This document shows positions 32,401 through 46,890 of a stretch of DNA of 64,000 nucleotides, piece by piece. The position numbers and the translations under genes are program-made. The stretch is from assembly GCA_902806565.1 (NCBI GenBank), contig CADCXA010000027.1:620001-684000 (forward strand), in the 5' to 3' direction. Under the pieces are notes generated by a model, which was not told where the DNA came from, searched no databases, and saw only the letters and a list, made by a program, of their open reading frames with translations. Each line of letters begins with the position of its first letter. Within the stretch, counting starts at the first letter, position 1. The stretch is from Hypoxylon rubiginosum (lineage: Eukaryota; Ascomycota; Sordariomycetes; Xylariales; Hypoxylaceae).

Positions 32401-35400
32401 AAGGGGTGAAAAAGACGATCATAAAAATTTCCGGGGATTGACACCCACGTCTTCCGAATAATTACTATTACTACATACATATGTACTTCGTACAGATCGA
32501 GCTATCAGAGAAGCCAATATCAACTGAACCTATCCTCACTGGTAACCCCGAAACTCCCGAGGTCATACTCATACCACATAGCCGATCGCCAACACTAGCC
32601 TACTCAATCTGCTCATTGCCCGTACCTTGCATTAGCTTTGTTAAATGTAGGATCATGCCAATTGCCCATCTTATAGAGCGCCACAGGTGTCGATACCAAG
32701 AACTGGAATGTATCTTATACATGAGGGGTGTTAGGTTCGATTCCTATCAGCGCTATCTGGCTGTTCCCCTTTTTCTCAAGATATCTGCACTATCTGCGAA
32801 GTAGAGAGCCTATTATCGCCCTATTTCCGACAATCAACTTCGGCTGGTTCATTCTAGCTATCAGGAGACTTGATCTAAGCACAATGGGGAGATGGAAGGG
32901 CTCGGTGAAAGAAATTTTCTAAAGGAGGGAAAAATTTTCCTTGACCTTCTTCCGGGATGTTTGTGGGGTTAACTATAGCTCACGAGCCAATAAAACTGCT
33001 GATTTTATTCCACGGCTTTGGCCCGAGCTACCTAGACTTTCATGGATCTCGCAACTTGCGGGCCTTACAGTGCGGTCAGCTTCACGATTATTATACATAT
33101 AATTATTGATATAACTATTAATGTATCATCCGGTTGCCGCATACGTCAACTTGTCAACCTGCCAGAGATATCTTCCTAATTAACAAGGGAATGTGAAGAA
33201 TTACATACATAGGTACTGACTCCGTCGCCAAGACGGCCTTCACGGAGTCCTATCACGATATCTAGACGATTAATCGTAGCCCCTTGCTTTCATACGGTAT
33301 CCTCAGCGATACCATCAAGAAACGCTAAGTTCGCCAGTGTGTTGAAATATCATTTACAGATCAGGATCGTTTTGCTGGCATCCAATTTTAGTAACACTAA
33401 ATATCCCAAGGAGCTTTGCCGAGTTGCAGCGCATCCGAATACATGCAGAACCCCAGAACCCCTAGGTCCCAACGGATGGAAGCGTCTCCCATACGGCTCC
33501 CAAGTCGCTTCTGTTCTCCCCTTGCATATGTGCCTAAGGTAGGTACCAGGTAGGTAAGTATCAACATGTAGCAGAGGTCTCAGTTGGCACAGCTTCGTCT
33601 AGAGTGTTGAGTCCCATCATGGCTACGTGCGGAATATTCACATTAATGATATACCATGTAGCCTCGACGAGTTGAACCGACTCCTTTGCTGCCAACATAG
33701 ATTTGTTGCCGAATAAGGCAGTGAGAGTGCGTATCCATACTGTGGGTTCGCGGATAGCCTGAGCTCCGTGGTACTGGGTCAAACATGACGTCTCCAATCC
33801 TACGACATCGTTGCGTAAAATGCAAGGATCTACAACTCACGATACCATCATCAACAGAAAGATACTACTCCAAAAGACTTTTCCACATCGCCTCCATATG
33901 GCCGGGGATATCTCGTTATTCATTATAACTCACCTGTCTACATGTGTTTCCGAGTATGTATTTGTGCGATATCAACGGGTGAATTTGGTACTTCAAAGAA
34001 GCATCCCTAGCGTTCAGGTTACTGCCATGTCTCAGGTCCCCTAATCTGCAATCTATCCGAGAGAAACGGACTCAGGCTGGGAACAAGTATCACAATATGC
34101 TGGTGTCATCATACGTGCAACCATTGGCCAACTATCTATGCTTCTCAGCAATTCTCCGTGAGGCGTCATCAAAAATTCATCAAAATTCTGAATCTGCAGG
34201 TATCGTCTAACAACATTACCGACTACACTGCCGGGTCGTGACAGCAAACAGCAGTTTTCCCCTTGAGACATCACGTCAGCGGCGTTCTTCGTATGAATAA
34301 TTACCCCCTTTATTTTCGGATACAAGGTAAACTTAATCTCCAGAGCCTATCTCGTTTATTGCTGACCATCTGGCTTTCCAGTCGGGTAGATGCGCGTGTG
34401 TATGTCGTATGTCAGAATCTACCTACATGTAGGTACCATGAACTCGAAGCTTGGTGGTCAGCAAATGGTACCTTTGAATCACAACTTTTTACCTTCCTGT
34501 AGGAGCGGGATTCCTCCCGTGCCACCCATACAAATCCCACAATCCAACCAGTCCCGAAGTCATCTTTTTTACGACTTCGGCCCTTAATTCTCGCGGGAGA
34601 AAAAGGCCGAGGCTACCTAGGTACTCCCAAGGGCTGTTAGACATCGTCGATTTCAAAATAGAGGCGCCTTGTTTAAGATGAAGCACCTGGCACCCACGTG
34701 TATGCCAGGGCCAACAATAGTCCCTGCCTCCCTACGACGCATTCGTCCTTCTTGTTGGGACCGTAGGGCGCACGGGTCGATCCTTTGGACAAAGCCTTCA
34801 AGCTTTCTAGAAATTATCCCATCCCACGGATTGGCTTCCCCGACAAAGCAAAGACAAAGTTTGCTTGACGCTGGCGTACCACGAGCTACCAACCCAACGA
34901 ATCACCAGTGTTAGGTACCTGTCGTACCAACGCGAGGGGAAGACGCCAGGACGCAAGTCTCTCTATCTTTCTCGAGTCGTATATTTGCTCACCTCTCAAT
35001 GCTCGCTGTGCCTCGCCTCGTATCGTCTTCCAACTTGCATTGCCCTATAACGACTTGTTCCTGGCCCTTCCACTAGTCCGATTAGGCACGTTCGTCTAGA
35101 ACTTCTTGAACATGAGTCGTCTGCGGAGCTTTGCGGCAGTAGGGTAGCAAGCTTCGGCAAGCTACTCGCAAGCTAAGCTCTAGAACTTCCTTCGGTTCCT
35201 TGGCTTTCCCTGATTTAGCCTGAACCGAGGGAGCAGAGAGAGCAGAAAGCAAAGGACATTCGATGTGTTCGATCTCTTTCTTGCGGCCTCGGGTCCATAG
35301 TCCACACTAGGCAGCCCTAATGCAAGGGACGATGTCACCATCACCACGGGGCTTGCCATGTGAAAAGGTGAGAGAGATAAATCCCAAGAGAAGGTGGTGT

Positions 35401-36800
35401 GGCAGCTCCCAATTCGCCTCGATGCGATCGGCTTCTGATTGGTCCTTTCGGTCCCGGAGAATTTTTTTCTTCTTCTCTCCTCTTTGTTCTCCTTCCCTTT
35501 TCTCCCCAAGGCTATGGGCGAGACAACCCAACTCATCTTAGACCTTATCCGTCAGGAATTTCCTCGCCTCAGCAGAAAGAAGGATGATAGAAAGGTTGGT
35601 GGCGCGAGCCGCGAACGATTGCTGGGGCAGATTATGTGCATCGTATGGCAGCGATCCTAATCGAAATCGCGGTGCTACGTACCATGTGTAGATGTTGAGT
35701 AAGCTTGTGCATGGTGACCAGTCATAACACCATCTTTGGTCGTTCCACTGTCGAGTTTTCTTATTGGCCGACCCCGGCTCACTCACCATGGCCCGGTCTG
35801 GGATGGATGGGATGGATGGACGGGAAGGCAAAGAAACCCCCTCCGGATGCTTGGTTCAGCTGCAAGGTACCGCAGGCTACCGCAAGCCATATCACAGCGA
35901 GCTGACGAGAGACTTGGCCGCAAAGTCTTACCCAATCCAGAAGGATGAGAAAAATCTTTTTTTCTTATTTACCGCATGCATATACTATGTAATATCTTAC
36001 TCGACAAACTTGTCGATACAGTACCGGTTCACTGAAGCGCGCGGCTTCTGCCCCGCGTTCTCGTATCTGCTCACCACATGTATTGATGCATCTGTCTCGT
36101 CGCTTTAACTTGTTGACTGGAGTAGATGGTCTCAGCATCCATCCAGTGGCGAAGGGCGAGTCCACCATAGGTTCGCGACCTTTTCTAACAGCGATCCACC
36201 AGATCTAGAACTCTTGATAGAGCTTTCTGCTGCCCACTTTAGGAAGAGCTATGAGAGATGTCAGCTTTTGATGATCGACTATGAGCGGCCCGGGAGGGGT
36301 GACGCCATTCGCTAATTCGATCGCGTGGGGGTGTAACCATGGCTGTCACTATCACTCGAGGCTTAATGGGCTGACGGCCAGTGGTAGGTCAGGCATCTAT
36401 TTTGCGAGCGCCAACACGTTGGGGACGTTAGGAATGTTTAGGAACGCCCACGGAAAGCACCTCGTATGAATGTTTCGTCGGAAGACAGACCACCCCGCGA
36501 AGTTTGCGCCGGTCGATAGATGCCAACAAGGTGCTCGTAACTGAGTAAGAACTCAATTGGACTCGCGGGGGGTAAGAAAGGGCGCAAGAAAGCTCTGGGA
36601 AAAGCTAAGCTTTCTCTCTCGACGTGACACGCGTTCAACGGATGAGCGAGAGCGCCCAACGAGGCTTATCTTCCTCCCGTCTCTTTCCCCTTTGGCGCGA
36701 AGTCCGCGTCGCCGCAGCCAATGAGCGGCGCCGCGCAAAAGGACAACCGCCGCTTTCGGTTGAGGCGGTGAATGCGACCCTCCCCCCCCGGTAAGCTTTC
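29461..36800. other. Gene desert, GC-moderate part
   Basis: 7.3 kb without a supportable gene on either strand. ORFs reach at most 133 codons and lack codon or motif character. There are many short words of the TACCTA/TAGGTA family (for example 29449-29535, 30044-30080), small tandem repeats (30294-30312, 30904-30918, 31359-31385) and a perfect 16-base palindrome TACCTACATGTAGGTA at 34420-34435. Intact transposase or reverse transcriptase sequence is not seen. Confidence 0.55.
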
Positions 36801-39800
36801 TTACGTGTCGATCGAGATGTGGCAGATCACGCTCCCGCGGTAATTAATCAATATATGCAGGTACGGATGACAGAGACCTGGATATGGCCGTTTCCTGGGG
36901 TGCGCTTCTGCTTGCTGTCATTGTTGCATTCTCTCCCGTCCCTTTTCCTTGACATCGTTCTAGCCTCGGCCGCCTGTCGGCGTCTGAGTCACGGTATATT
37001 GACTCGTTCGAACTTGAGGGGGTCGTACATAGCACATATTGTCAGCGCCCAAGATAGCTGCAATGGGGTTCGACGAGCAGGTCCGATGCTAGAGTAGCAC
37101 GGCAGTTGACGAACTGCATACACTCGCGATGCCTCACACGCCCTTTGGGAAGACATTTCCCCGTTGAGAAAGGTGTTGCTTAGCCCTCTACCTGTTTAGG
37201 TGCTGCCGGAGCAATGGACCTTGAGTCTGGAATCTTCTCTACGTACCTATGAACCTCGATGTAAACTCATCTTCGCTCACCCCTTTAATCAGAATGGCGA
37301 TTGCATGATCTGGCTTTCGATATAGAGTATCCCTCGATCTAAATGGGATACGTATAATCTAATTATGTATCAGTCAAGTTCAAATGTTATGAATCGTTAT
37401 CTTGAGCATGTATATGTCCACCTAATTGAATACCTAGTGGCAAGCAGTCTCTGGAATAGGGGCTAGGAGCTAAAATTTCCTTGTGGTCCTATAGACAACA
37501 TAGGATACCTACCTATCTTAGACTATCTAGGCTCTCTGTAGGCATGATATATGGTCGGAATCGCTTCAGCACCTATGCCCAGCCAGCGTGGGCATCTCAT
37601 CATATCCCTGATATTATGTAGGTACTTGGTGTACAATTATCCCCTAGACGTTCACCTTAATTCTTTGGTCTTGATTGTATGATATGAATGTTGAGGTACC
37701 ATGGTACTATGTTGACGGGGAGGTGTGTCCATGTCTATACTCTATCTACATTCTAACATTCATAAACACTCATAACTACATTCCTTTAGAGTATATAAAC
37801 TTTTCGACTGTCTGATGATCCTATGAAAACTAACTACTTGATATGTATCAAGAGTATCAAGTAATATAAGGGGTGAAAAGGTGACGACGCTATTGATTTC
37901 CGGTGCAGCACGTTATATGATGAGTTTCATGCCCAGTTCACTAGGTGAAAAAAATCTTGACTCTCCTTGGATATTCGTATGAAATTAATTTCACCGTATT
38001 ATTACTCGTAGTGGAGTTAACGAGATGCCCCATGTCTTCTCTAGCGTATCGTTGTTAGCCCTGACATTTCCAAATCATTATGAGAAATTCCGATTAAATA
38101 TTTTGAGAGAGAGCTACTCCTTTTCTATTTACAGCCAAAACGGTGAGAATAGCTACAAACAACGACGAACTACTTAATACCGTCTTAATCATTAGTAGGC
38201 TTTAGATAGAGTAGAGGACACGGTGAATAAACGATGCGAGCATGTTTACATCTGATCGAGTCGGGTGTCTTCGTACCTCATTATATCAAGGGGAGTCTCA
38301 TATAATCACCGCAGTCTCAAATAACTTTAGGTCACTTTTCCTGAGACGAGAACGATAAAAAGCCCTGGACTCCTAGCGGACCAAAGGGTACCTGGTAATG
38401 TATCTAATCGTTTAATGAACTATGTACCTCCATGACTTTGTTGATGGGCATCAAGGTAGATATATTCTTGTCTAGACGCTCGTTTCGAGAGTTTTTCTAG
38501 TTGTCTGAAGTTTGATTTTCCTTGTTCTGTGTACCTAGGTAGTGTAGCTTGATGTTTAGCTTGATATGTAGGTTAGTTTGATCATGCTATAGTTACATCC
38601 GGTCAGAAAGAATCTTATGTTGGCATAAGGAGTTATCTCAATGAAATATCACCGAGAAATTAACAGATCATTCAAATTATCGATGGCTTTACATTTCCTG
38701 GTTTAATATTTATCTAATTACCTAGGTATGTTCTAAATCCCTACCATATTATTACTGGGATGCCTAAAACATAATGTTGATTATCATAGGAGGCAGTAAC
38801 ATCAAGAGCTTTATTGTAGAATTGTAATATGGCGTTCGCGAAAAATATGTCCTCTACTTATCAATTGAATTCTTCCTCATATCATAAAATGTAACATTCG
38901 CCTCAGCAATACCTGTGCGTTTCTTGACACGTCGAAGACCATAGTGGAAGTTCCCTTGCCGTTTTCATAACCAGCTTGCATCATCCAAGCAAACCCTTAG
39001 TTGCATTGGTTTAGGATGAAAATTAAAATAACAGTGAGATATGACGAGTGGATAATGTGTGAGAAATAATCGTACTTCGTTAGCATTTGCTTAAATGTCA
39101 CTGACGCTTTATGTCTTAAGTGAAATAATAAATTATGTCAACTTACCTCCTTAATTTCTTCTATTTACGCTTCAATCACATTAAATATCTTTTAAACTAG
39201 ACGCTTCGATTCCTTACAAAAATACCTGGTAACCTACCAATTTCACATAAACTACAAACGCCTAGGATGGCTCTATGGTCTTCAGCCCTATGGACGGGGG
39301 TTAGGCACGTTGGGCTAGATTTAAGAGTACAAAGAGTCTTTTATATGTATACTTAAACTGGAGCTCTCGGCAGTTAAGTTGGCTTAATTCGTACCTGCCA
39401 GGACTATAGCCCTCGTTGGGCTACGGATCTGTCGGTCACCCTTAGGGACAAGATAGGAGTCACGGAGCCCTCATGGCCATGATGGGGCTAAGGGGCCTGG
39501 ATAGGGGTTACAGGCTTATGGGTATGAAGGAAGGGATAGGTCTCTTTGTCCTGACCTCCTGTATAATACATGGGACTTGGGAGCCCCCTAGGTTCGTAGC
39601 TCTTCGTGGAAGAACATAGTTGTTTCCTTATCGCATGGTTGGCTTCGTGATAGTATCGTAACAGAACCACGGCGCTGAAAATTATTTCGATAATGTATTT
39701 TATAGAAGGAGGTATCTACTTAAACTCGGAATTTAAGGAACTGGTTGATAGGCGAATTTTTAGTCTCGTTATTCCATCTTACGGATGAGGCAGAAATGAA

Positions 39801-40550
39801 GTCTCCTGAGAGTTTTAGGTGGATGCTAGAATCCGCACCGAAACTAAGATACTAGAATTTGGTATGAATAGCTCGTGAACCGCTGGGATTTAAGTCTAAT
39901 AGTTCGAAAACTGATGCTTCCAGTATGCCTATGTCGATCCTGTTGTGAGTTAGACAAGAGGAACTGCGTAGAATGCTTTTTAGTTTTTTCCGTAGGTGTC
40001 TCCAATAACCGTGTTCAGTTCATACTTCCGTCGTGTAAATATGACACTCGTAAGTGTTTGCTGGTTTGAGGGAATATAAGTCACTACAAATGTTAGGAGG
40101 GGATAATGTATCATGCCCTTTGAGATGGATATCAATAATGTCTAGTTGCCTTTCAATCGCTGGTTCAGACGGCGGGGCAGACTCTTAATGGCTCTTTACC
40201 TGTCCCTCGGATCTTAGTGGAGGAAATACGTCGTGGGGAACATGTCTCTGCCTGGGGTATTTAAGATCGGTTTGATGTGACTAGGGCGTAGATTCGCAAG
40301 TCCCTATAAGTCTCACTCACTCATCCAGCCAGGTCTACATTTAGTGTTGTGTTGCCTACTCAAGATTGGTACCTAGGTACTGATATGATAACACCTATTG
40401 ATTATCGATCTTAAATATCTGCATTGCCCAGGCTACTAGGGACAATATTCTAACTAAGGTCTAATGAATTTAAGGATGACATAATAAAGGCTTTTTACTA
40501 AGACGTAACATAAACACGCGTTATATAGTATAATAAACTTAACATAATTT
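36801..40550. other. Gene desert, increasingly AT-rich flank of the retroelement
   Basis: 3.75 kb, visibly richer in A+T than the sequence to its left, with ORFs no longer than about 90 codons. Three copies of TACCTAGGTA (38532, 38719, 40370). No gene, RNA or intact repeat that I can support; it may contain older decayed repeats. Confidence 0.5.
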
Positions 40551-40555
40551 AAAGT
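40551..40555. repeat. Left target-site duplication of the LTR element (AAAGT)
   Basis: AAAGT directly precedes the left LTR. The matching copy is at 51756-51760. If the LTR is taken to end at 51756, the duplication is the 4-mer AAGT (40552-40555 and 51757-51760). Confidence 0.65.
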
Positions 40556-40736
40556 TGTTAAATTTTAAAACAATCCTCTAAAAAAATAATATAATTTATT
40601 ATTATAAAAACTTTAAAAATTAGTTAATTATTTTTAATTTAAGAATTTATTTATATATAAACTATATAATTAAAATTAAGTTATTTTTTAATTAAGTTTA
40701 TTTAAATTTATTTTAAATATTTTTAAATATTTTATA
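40556..40736. repeat. Left long terminal repeat (181 bp)
   Basis: Aligns without gaps to 51576-51756 (offset 11020). 170 of 181 positions are identical; all 11 differences are transitions. This copy keeps a C or G at eight of the eleven sites, so it is the less mutated one. Confidence 0.8.
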
Positions 40737-43700
40737 TATAATTAAATATTTTTTTTAAATTATTTAATTTAAAACTAGATTTAATATTATAACTTTAAAT
40801 TTATAATTTTAATTATTTTTTTTTTAAAGTTATATTTATAAAATTTTTTTTTTTAATATAAATTTTTAATTTATTATAATAAAAGTTCTAGATTTTTTTA
40901 TATTAGTTTTTTATATTTTATATTAAACTACTTTTAAATATAATAAATATTTTATTAATTATAATTATTAGTTTTTAAATATATTTTAAAAATTAACCTT
41001 ATAATTTATTTAAAATTTTATTTATTATTTTTAAATTATTTTTTACTTAATTTATTAAAATTAATAACTTATTTTTAATTATTTAAAATATAACTTTTTA
41101 ACTTTTATAAATAAGTTATATTAACTAGCTTTTTTTTTAATAAATTTAAATTTATTAAAATTTATATTAATTTTATTATTTTAATTTTTATTAATTTTAA
41201 AATCTTATTAAAGTAATTTATATTTATTTTTTATAAATTTATTAATTTTAATAATTACTTTTTTAAATAATATTATTAAACTTTAATTTTTATTTATATT
41301 TTAATTAACATTAACTTATATTACTTATTATAATAATTTAAATTTTTTATTTTTAATTTTTTAATTTTTATTAATTTTATAAATATTAATAATATTAAAT
41401 TTTTATTATATAAATTTAGTTTTTTTATTTTTAAATTTAATTAATTTATTTGTTATTTTTTTAATATAATTTAATAATTATTAATTTATAACTATTAGGT
41501 TTTATTTTTTTTTTTTTTTTTAGTTATTTTTTATAAGTATTTTAATACTTAAAAATAATAATAATTTTTAAAGTTTAAATTAATATTATTAATATTTTAT
41601 TTAAATATATTTTTCCTTATAATAATATAAAAAATACTAGCTTTTTTAAATTATTTATATATTTTTATTTTTAAAAAAAAATATTTTATAATATATATTT
41701 ATATTTATATTTTTTAAGTTATTTTTAAAATATTATATATATATTATATTTAATATATTATATTATTTTAATTATTATAATTAAAAGTAATTAACTATTT
41801 ATTAGTTTAATAATTAACTATAAAAAACCTTATAATTTTAATATTTTTTATTTAAAATCAAAGAAATTAATTTTAATTTTAATTTAATTTTTAACAATTT
41901 AAATATATTTAAAATCTGGTTAAATTAATATTTTTATAATATATTATTATTTATATATTTTAATTTTAATAAATTTATTTTAATATTTATATAAAAATTT
42001 AATATTAATTAATATTTTTATAAATAATTTTAATTAATATTTATATATATAATAGTTATTATTAAATAAAAGTTAACTTATTTTAATTTTAATATATATT
42101 ATTATTTTTATAAATAACTAACAGTTTTTAAATATTAAATATTTCTTATTTTTATTTAATTAAAATTATAAAATTACCTTACCTTCCAGTTTAATTTAAA
42201 GTTATTTATTATTTAATTTAACAGTTTTTTATTTAATAAATTTAAAAATATAATAAATATAATTAAAGTTTATTTTTTTTTAAATAGTAATAAATTTTAT
42301 TAAATATATTAAAATTTGTTTTTATAATATATTTTAATTTTATTATAATATTTTATTAACATTAAAATTAATAAATTTTATATTATTAAATAAATTATTT
42401 TATTTGTTATTATTTAGTTAGTTAATATTTATTAAATTAAAATTAATAAAGTTAGGTTTTTTTATAATTAAATTATTTAGGTTTTTTATATCTTTTTTAT
42501 TATTTATATTTTTCACGATTTATAAAACTTTTTTCTTATTTAATATATATTAATTTCTCTTATTATTAGTTAATTTAAAATTTATTATATTTAAAATCTC
42601 CTTATTAATTTTATTAGTTATTTTAATAATATAAACTATTATTTTTTTTCGTTTTATTTTATAATATTTTTATTTAACTTTTAATTTTTTATAATTTTTT
42701 AAATATTTATATTTTTATTTTAATTTTACATTTAAAATTTTATTTTTATTTGTTATATTATTAATATTTAAGGATTTATTTAAATATATTTATTATTAAT
42801 AATATATTTATTGTAAAATAATATTAATAAAATTATATTAAAAGTATTAAAAATAATATTTATTTTATATATTTTAATTTTATAATAATATTTATTATTT
42901 TAATTATAATTATAAATAAACTAAGTAATTTTTTTAATTAAATTTAATATAAAAAATACTTAATTTAATATTAAAAATATTTTAATTACTTTTTTAATTT
43001 AAAAATAAATATTAAAAGTATTTAATTTTAATAAAAACACACGTTTTTAATAGCTTTTTTATTTATAAAAATAGTTATAATTTGGTAAATATATTATAAA
43101 AAAATACTAGTAAATTATTTAGTAATTTTTTAAGAATTAATTTTTATATATAAAATAAATAAAATATTATTAACAGTTAATATGTTTTTTTTATTAATTT
43201 TTTTTTTTTATTAAAATTATTATTTAAAAAAAGCTTATTTTATTATTTATACTTTTAATATTTTTCCTTTTTTTTTAATTTTAATTTTTTTCTAAGTAAT
43301 ATTTATAAGAAAAAAATTTTTTAATTACTATATTTCTTTAATTATTTAATTAATAATATTATTAAATTATTTCCTTTATTTATTTATAGATTTTATAGAT
43401 TTTTAAAATAACTATTTTTTTTTTATTATTAATTAAAAAAGTTTTATATTAGTTTTAAAATTACTAGCTTTAAGTTAATTTTTTTTAGTTTTTTAAATAA
43501 AAGCTTTAAATTTAAATTTAAATTCTTTAAATTTAACTTAATTAATAAGTTATTTTATTAATTTAAATAATTAAGTTTTTTTTATTTAACTTTATATTTT
43601 ATTAAATTTTAAATAAATAACTTTAAATTATTAATATAGATTTTTTATAAATATTTTTAAATAATAAAATTTATTATATATATTAATATTTTTAACGTAA

Positions 43701-46660
43701 TTCTAATAAATTTTTATAGTTTTTATTATATAAATATTTTTTTTTTTGTTTATTAATTATTATAAAATGTTAATAAAAGGTTGGTTTTTTTAAATTACTA
43801 AATTTTACGATTTTAATTTTTTATATATTATTAAACTTAATATTTAATTTAATAAAAGTTAATTAATTTTTTTATGTTTTTTTCTTTTTTTTTTATTATA
43901 TTTACTTGTATTTTATTATATATTTCCTTTTTTTATTTATTTAATCTTTTTTTTTAAATTAGTTTATTTATTAAAATCTTTAATTTATTTATTTTTTTAA
44001 TTATTTAAATTAGTTTAATTTATTATTTAAATATAATTTAAATAAATATTATATTTATTTTTTTTATTTTCTTTATATTAATTTAATATATTATTATTAA
44101 AATTTGTTTTAGTTATTAATTTAGATTTTTATAATTATTTACTAATATTTATTTATATAATTAAGCTATAAATAATTTTATAAATTACTTAATAAATTTA
44201 TAATTTTAAAAAATATATATTAATTTATATTTAATTTTAATTCTACGATTTTTAAAATATATATTTAAAATTAATAATTTAAAATAAAGTTTATTATTTA
44301 TATAAGTTTATTATAATATCCTAAATATGTTTTTAATTTATTAAAATAAATAAATTATATATATTTATTTTGTTTTTTTTTTATTAAATTTTAAATTAAA
44401 TTTATTAAAATATTTACTTATTAAAAAAATATATTATATGTTGTTTTTTTCTAGCAGGTTAATTAGTTTTATATAATTAAGTGTTATTAAATTTTATAGT
44501 TATATAATTATTATATTTTATAGTTTTATTATAGTTGGAATTTTTAAACTAATTTTTTTATAAAAATAATAAAATTAATAATGTTTTTTAATATTTAAAA
44601 ATTAAATTAATTATTAGTAAATTTTAATTAAATTATATATAATAATTATAACCGTGTAATATTTATAATTATTATAAACTTATTTTATAGTTACTAGGAT
44701 TTTTTTCAGTATAAAATATTTAAATAATTTTTTATTTTATTTAATTTTATATAATATTTTTTATTAAATTTAAAATTTAATTATTTGTTTTATTATTTAT
44801 TAGTAAGTTACTTTATTTTAATTTATAATTATTATAAACTTAATTATTAAATATTAAATAATATTTTTATATTAAAAATATTTATATTTTATAATTAATT
44901 TATTGTTTTTTTAATTTATTATTATATTTATAAAAATATTAATAATTTTAAAAACTTAAAATAAAATAATTAAATAATTATTTTTAATTTTATTTTAATT
45001 AAACTAATTTAGATAATTTTATATTATATTTATTATTATATTACTTATTTAAATTTTAATAACTTTTAAAATAATAAAAAAAAGCTTTTTTAAATTAAAA
45101 CATTTTAAAGGTTAATATATTAATCTTAATAATTAAAAAAATTTATTTATAATTTTAATTATTTTTAATATATTTAATTAATATTATATAATAATTTAAT
45201 ATTTTTTTAATTATTTTAATTAAATTATAATTTAATTTTTTATATTTAATTTATAGTTAAATATATTTAATAAATTTAAATAATTTATATATATTATAAC
45301 TAAAAAAAAGGAATTAATAATTATTTATTTATATTTTATTAATATTTTTATTAATATAAATGTTTTTTACTTTTTTATTTAATATTAAGTTTTTAAATTT
45401 AATAGTTTAAATAAGAAAAATATAATTATATTTATTAAAAATATTATGTTATTATTAATTATTATTTTTATAAAATAATTATTTAATTAAAATAAAATAT
45501 TATTTGTTTTAATTTTAGATATATTTATTATTAAATAAAATTATTTAATTGGTTTTAGATTTTTAATTATTTAATTTTGGATTTTTTTATATAAAATAAT
45601 AAATGTTTTTTATTGGTTTTTTTTTTATTAAAATAATTTTAAGATTATTTTACGTTATATTAATATTTTTTTTTTAATGTTAACTTTTATATTAATTTTT
45701 AATATAATGTTTTTAATATTAATTTTAAATTTATTTTTTTTAAAAGTTATATTTTTAAATAAGGTAATAAATAAAGGAATTTTTTTAATTTTTTAATATT
45801 TTTTAAATGATTTTTCTTTTTAATTTATTAAGTAAATTAGTTATAATATTTTATTAATAAATAAATTTTTTTTTAATTTAGTTTAAATTTAAATGCTTTA
45901 ATTAAATTAATAAATAAAATTATTTTTTATAATATTAATTTTAATTTTATAAATTCGATTCTAAAAAAATAATAATAATATAAAAAATTAAATATTTTAT
46001 TATAAGTTTTTATTAATATATTATAATTATTTATAAAAATGTTAAACGAGATTTTTTATTTTAAATAATGTTTTAATAATAATAAAATAAATAGGTTTAA
46101 ACTTTTTAATAATAATAGTTATTTTTTAAATTTAAGGTTTTTAAATATATAAAAAATATAAAATAATTTTATTATATTTTATAGTATTTATATATTTAAA
46201 TATTACTTATTTAAAATAATAAATATAATTTAATTTTAATGTTTATATATTATTAAAATTATTTAATATTTATAAATTATATTTTTTTAAAAAAACATAT
46301 TATAATTTTTTTAAATTAAAATATAAAATATTATTTATTAATTATAAATAAGTTATTATAATTTAACTATAATTAAATTTATTAGTTTAAAATTTATAAT
46401 TATTTTTTTATCGCTTGATTTTTTAAATAAAAATTAAATATAAACTTTTTAAAATAATATTTTTAGGTAAATTAATCTTACTATTTTTATTTAAAAAAAA
46501 ATCTATAAAATAAATTTCCGTTTATTTATAATATAAAATAACTATTTAAAGTGGTATAAAACTACTTTTTTTTTAAATTTAATAATATATTTAATTAAAT
46601 TTATTATTTTTAAATCGTTTAATATTTTTATAAAATAATTTTTTTATATATTATAATAAG

Positions 46661-46890
46661 ATGCGGCGATTAGTGCCCTGCAAAAAATCACGTAACTACC
46701 TTATAGCTAGATTCTTTTTTATTTTTTTTTTTAAAAAGCTTGTAAAGTTTTTTATATAATTAAATAACCACGTATCGTAAAAATATACACTTTTTTATAA
46801 GATATCTTAAATACGTCAATTAAAACGTTTTTTAAGTTATTTTTTAAGTTAGGTACAGTTTAAAGTAGATAATAACACAGTTATTATTTA
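46661..46890. other. G/C-containing island inside the A/T block
   Basis: From 46661 to 46710 the sequence suddenly contains about half G/C, including GATGCGGCGATTAGTGCCCT followed by a CACGTAACTACC segment. G/C remains scattered to about 46890, whereas the surroundings are nearly devoid of it. The TA-GTGCCC start resembles the end of an inverted-repeat DNA transposon, but no partner end was found. Confidence 0.4.

Noticed and set aside
32734..32744. Exact tRNA B-box GGTTCGATTCC suggesting a tRNA gene ending near 32752
   Set aside because: The flanks give only a partial acceptor stem, the D and anticodon arms cannot be spaced correctly, and one chance match of this word in 64 kb on two strands is not improbable.
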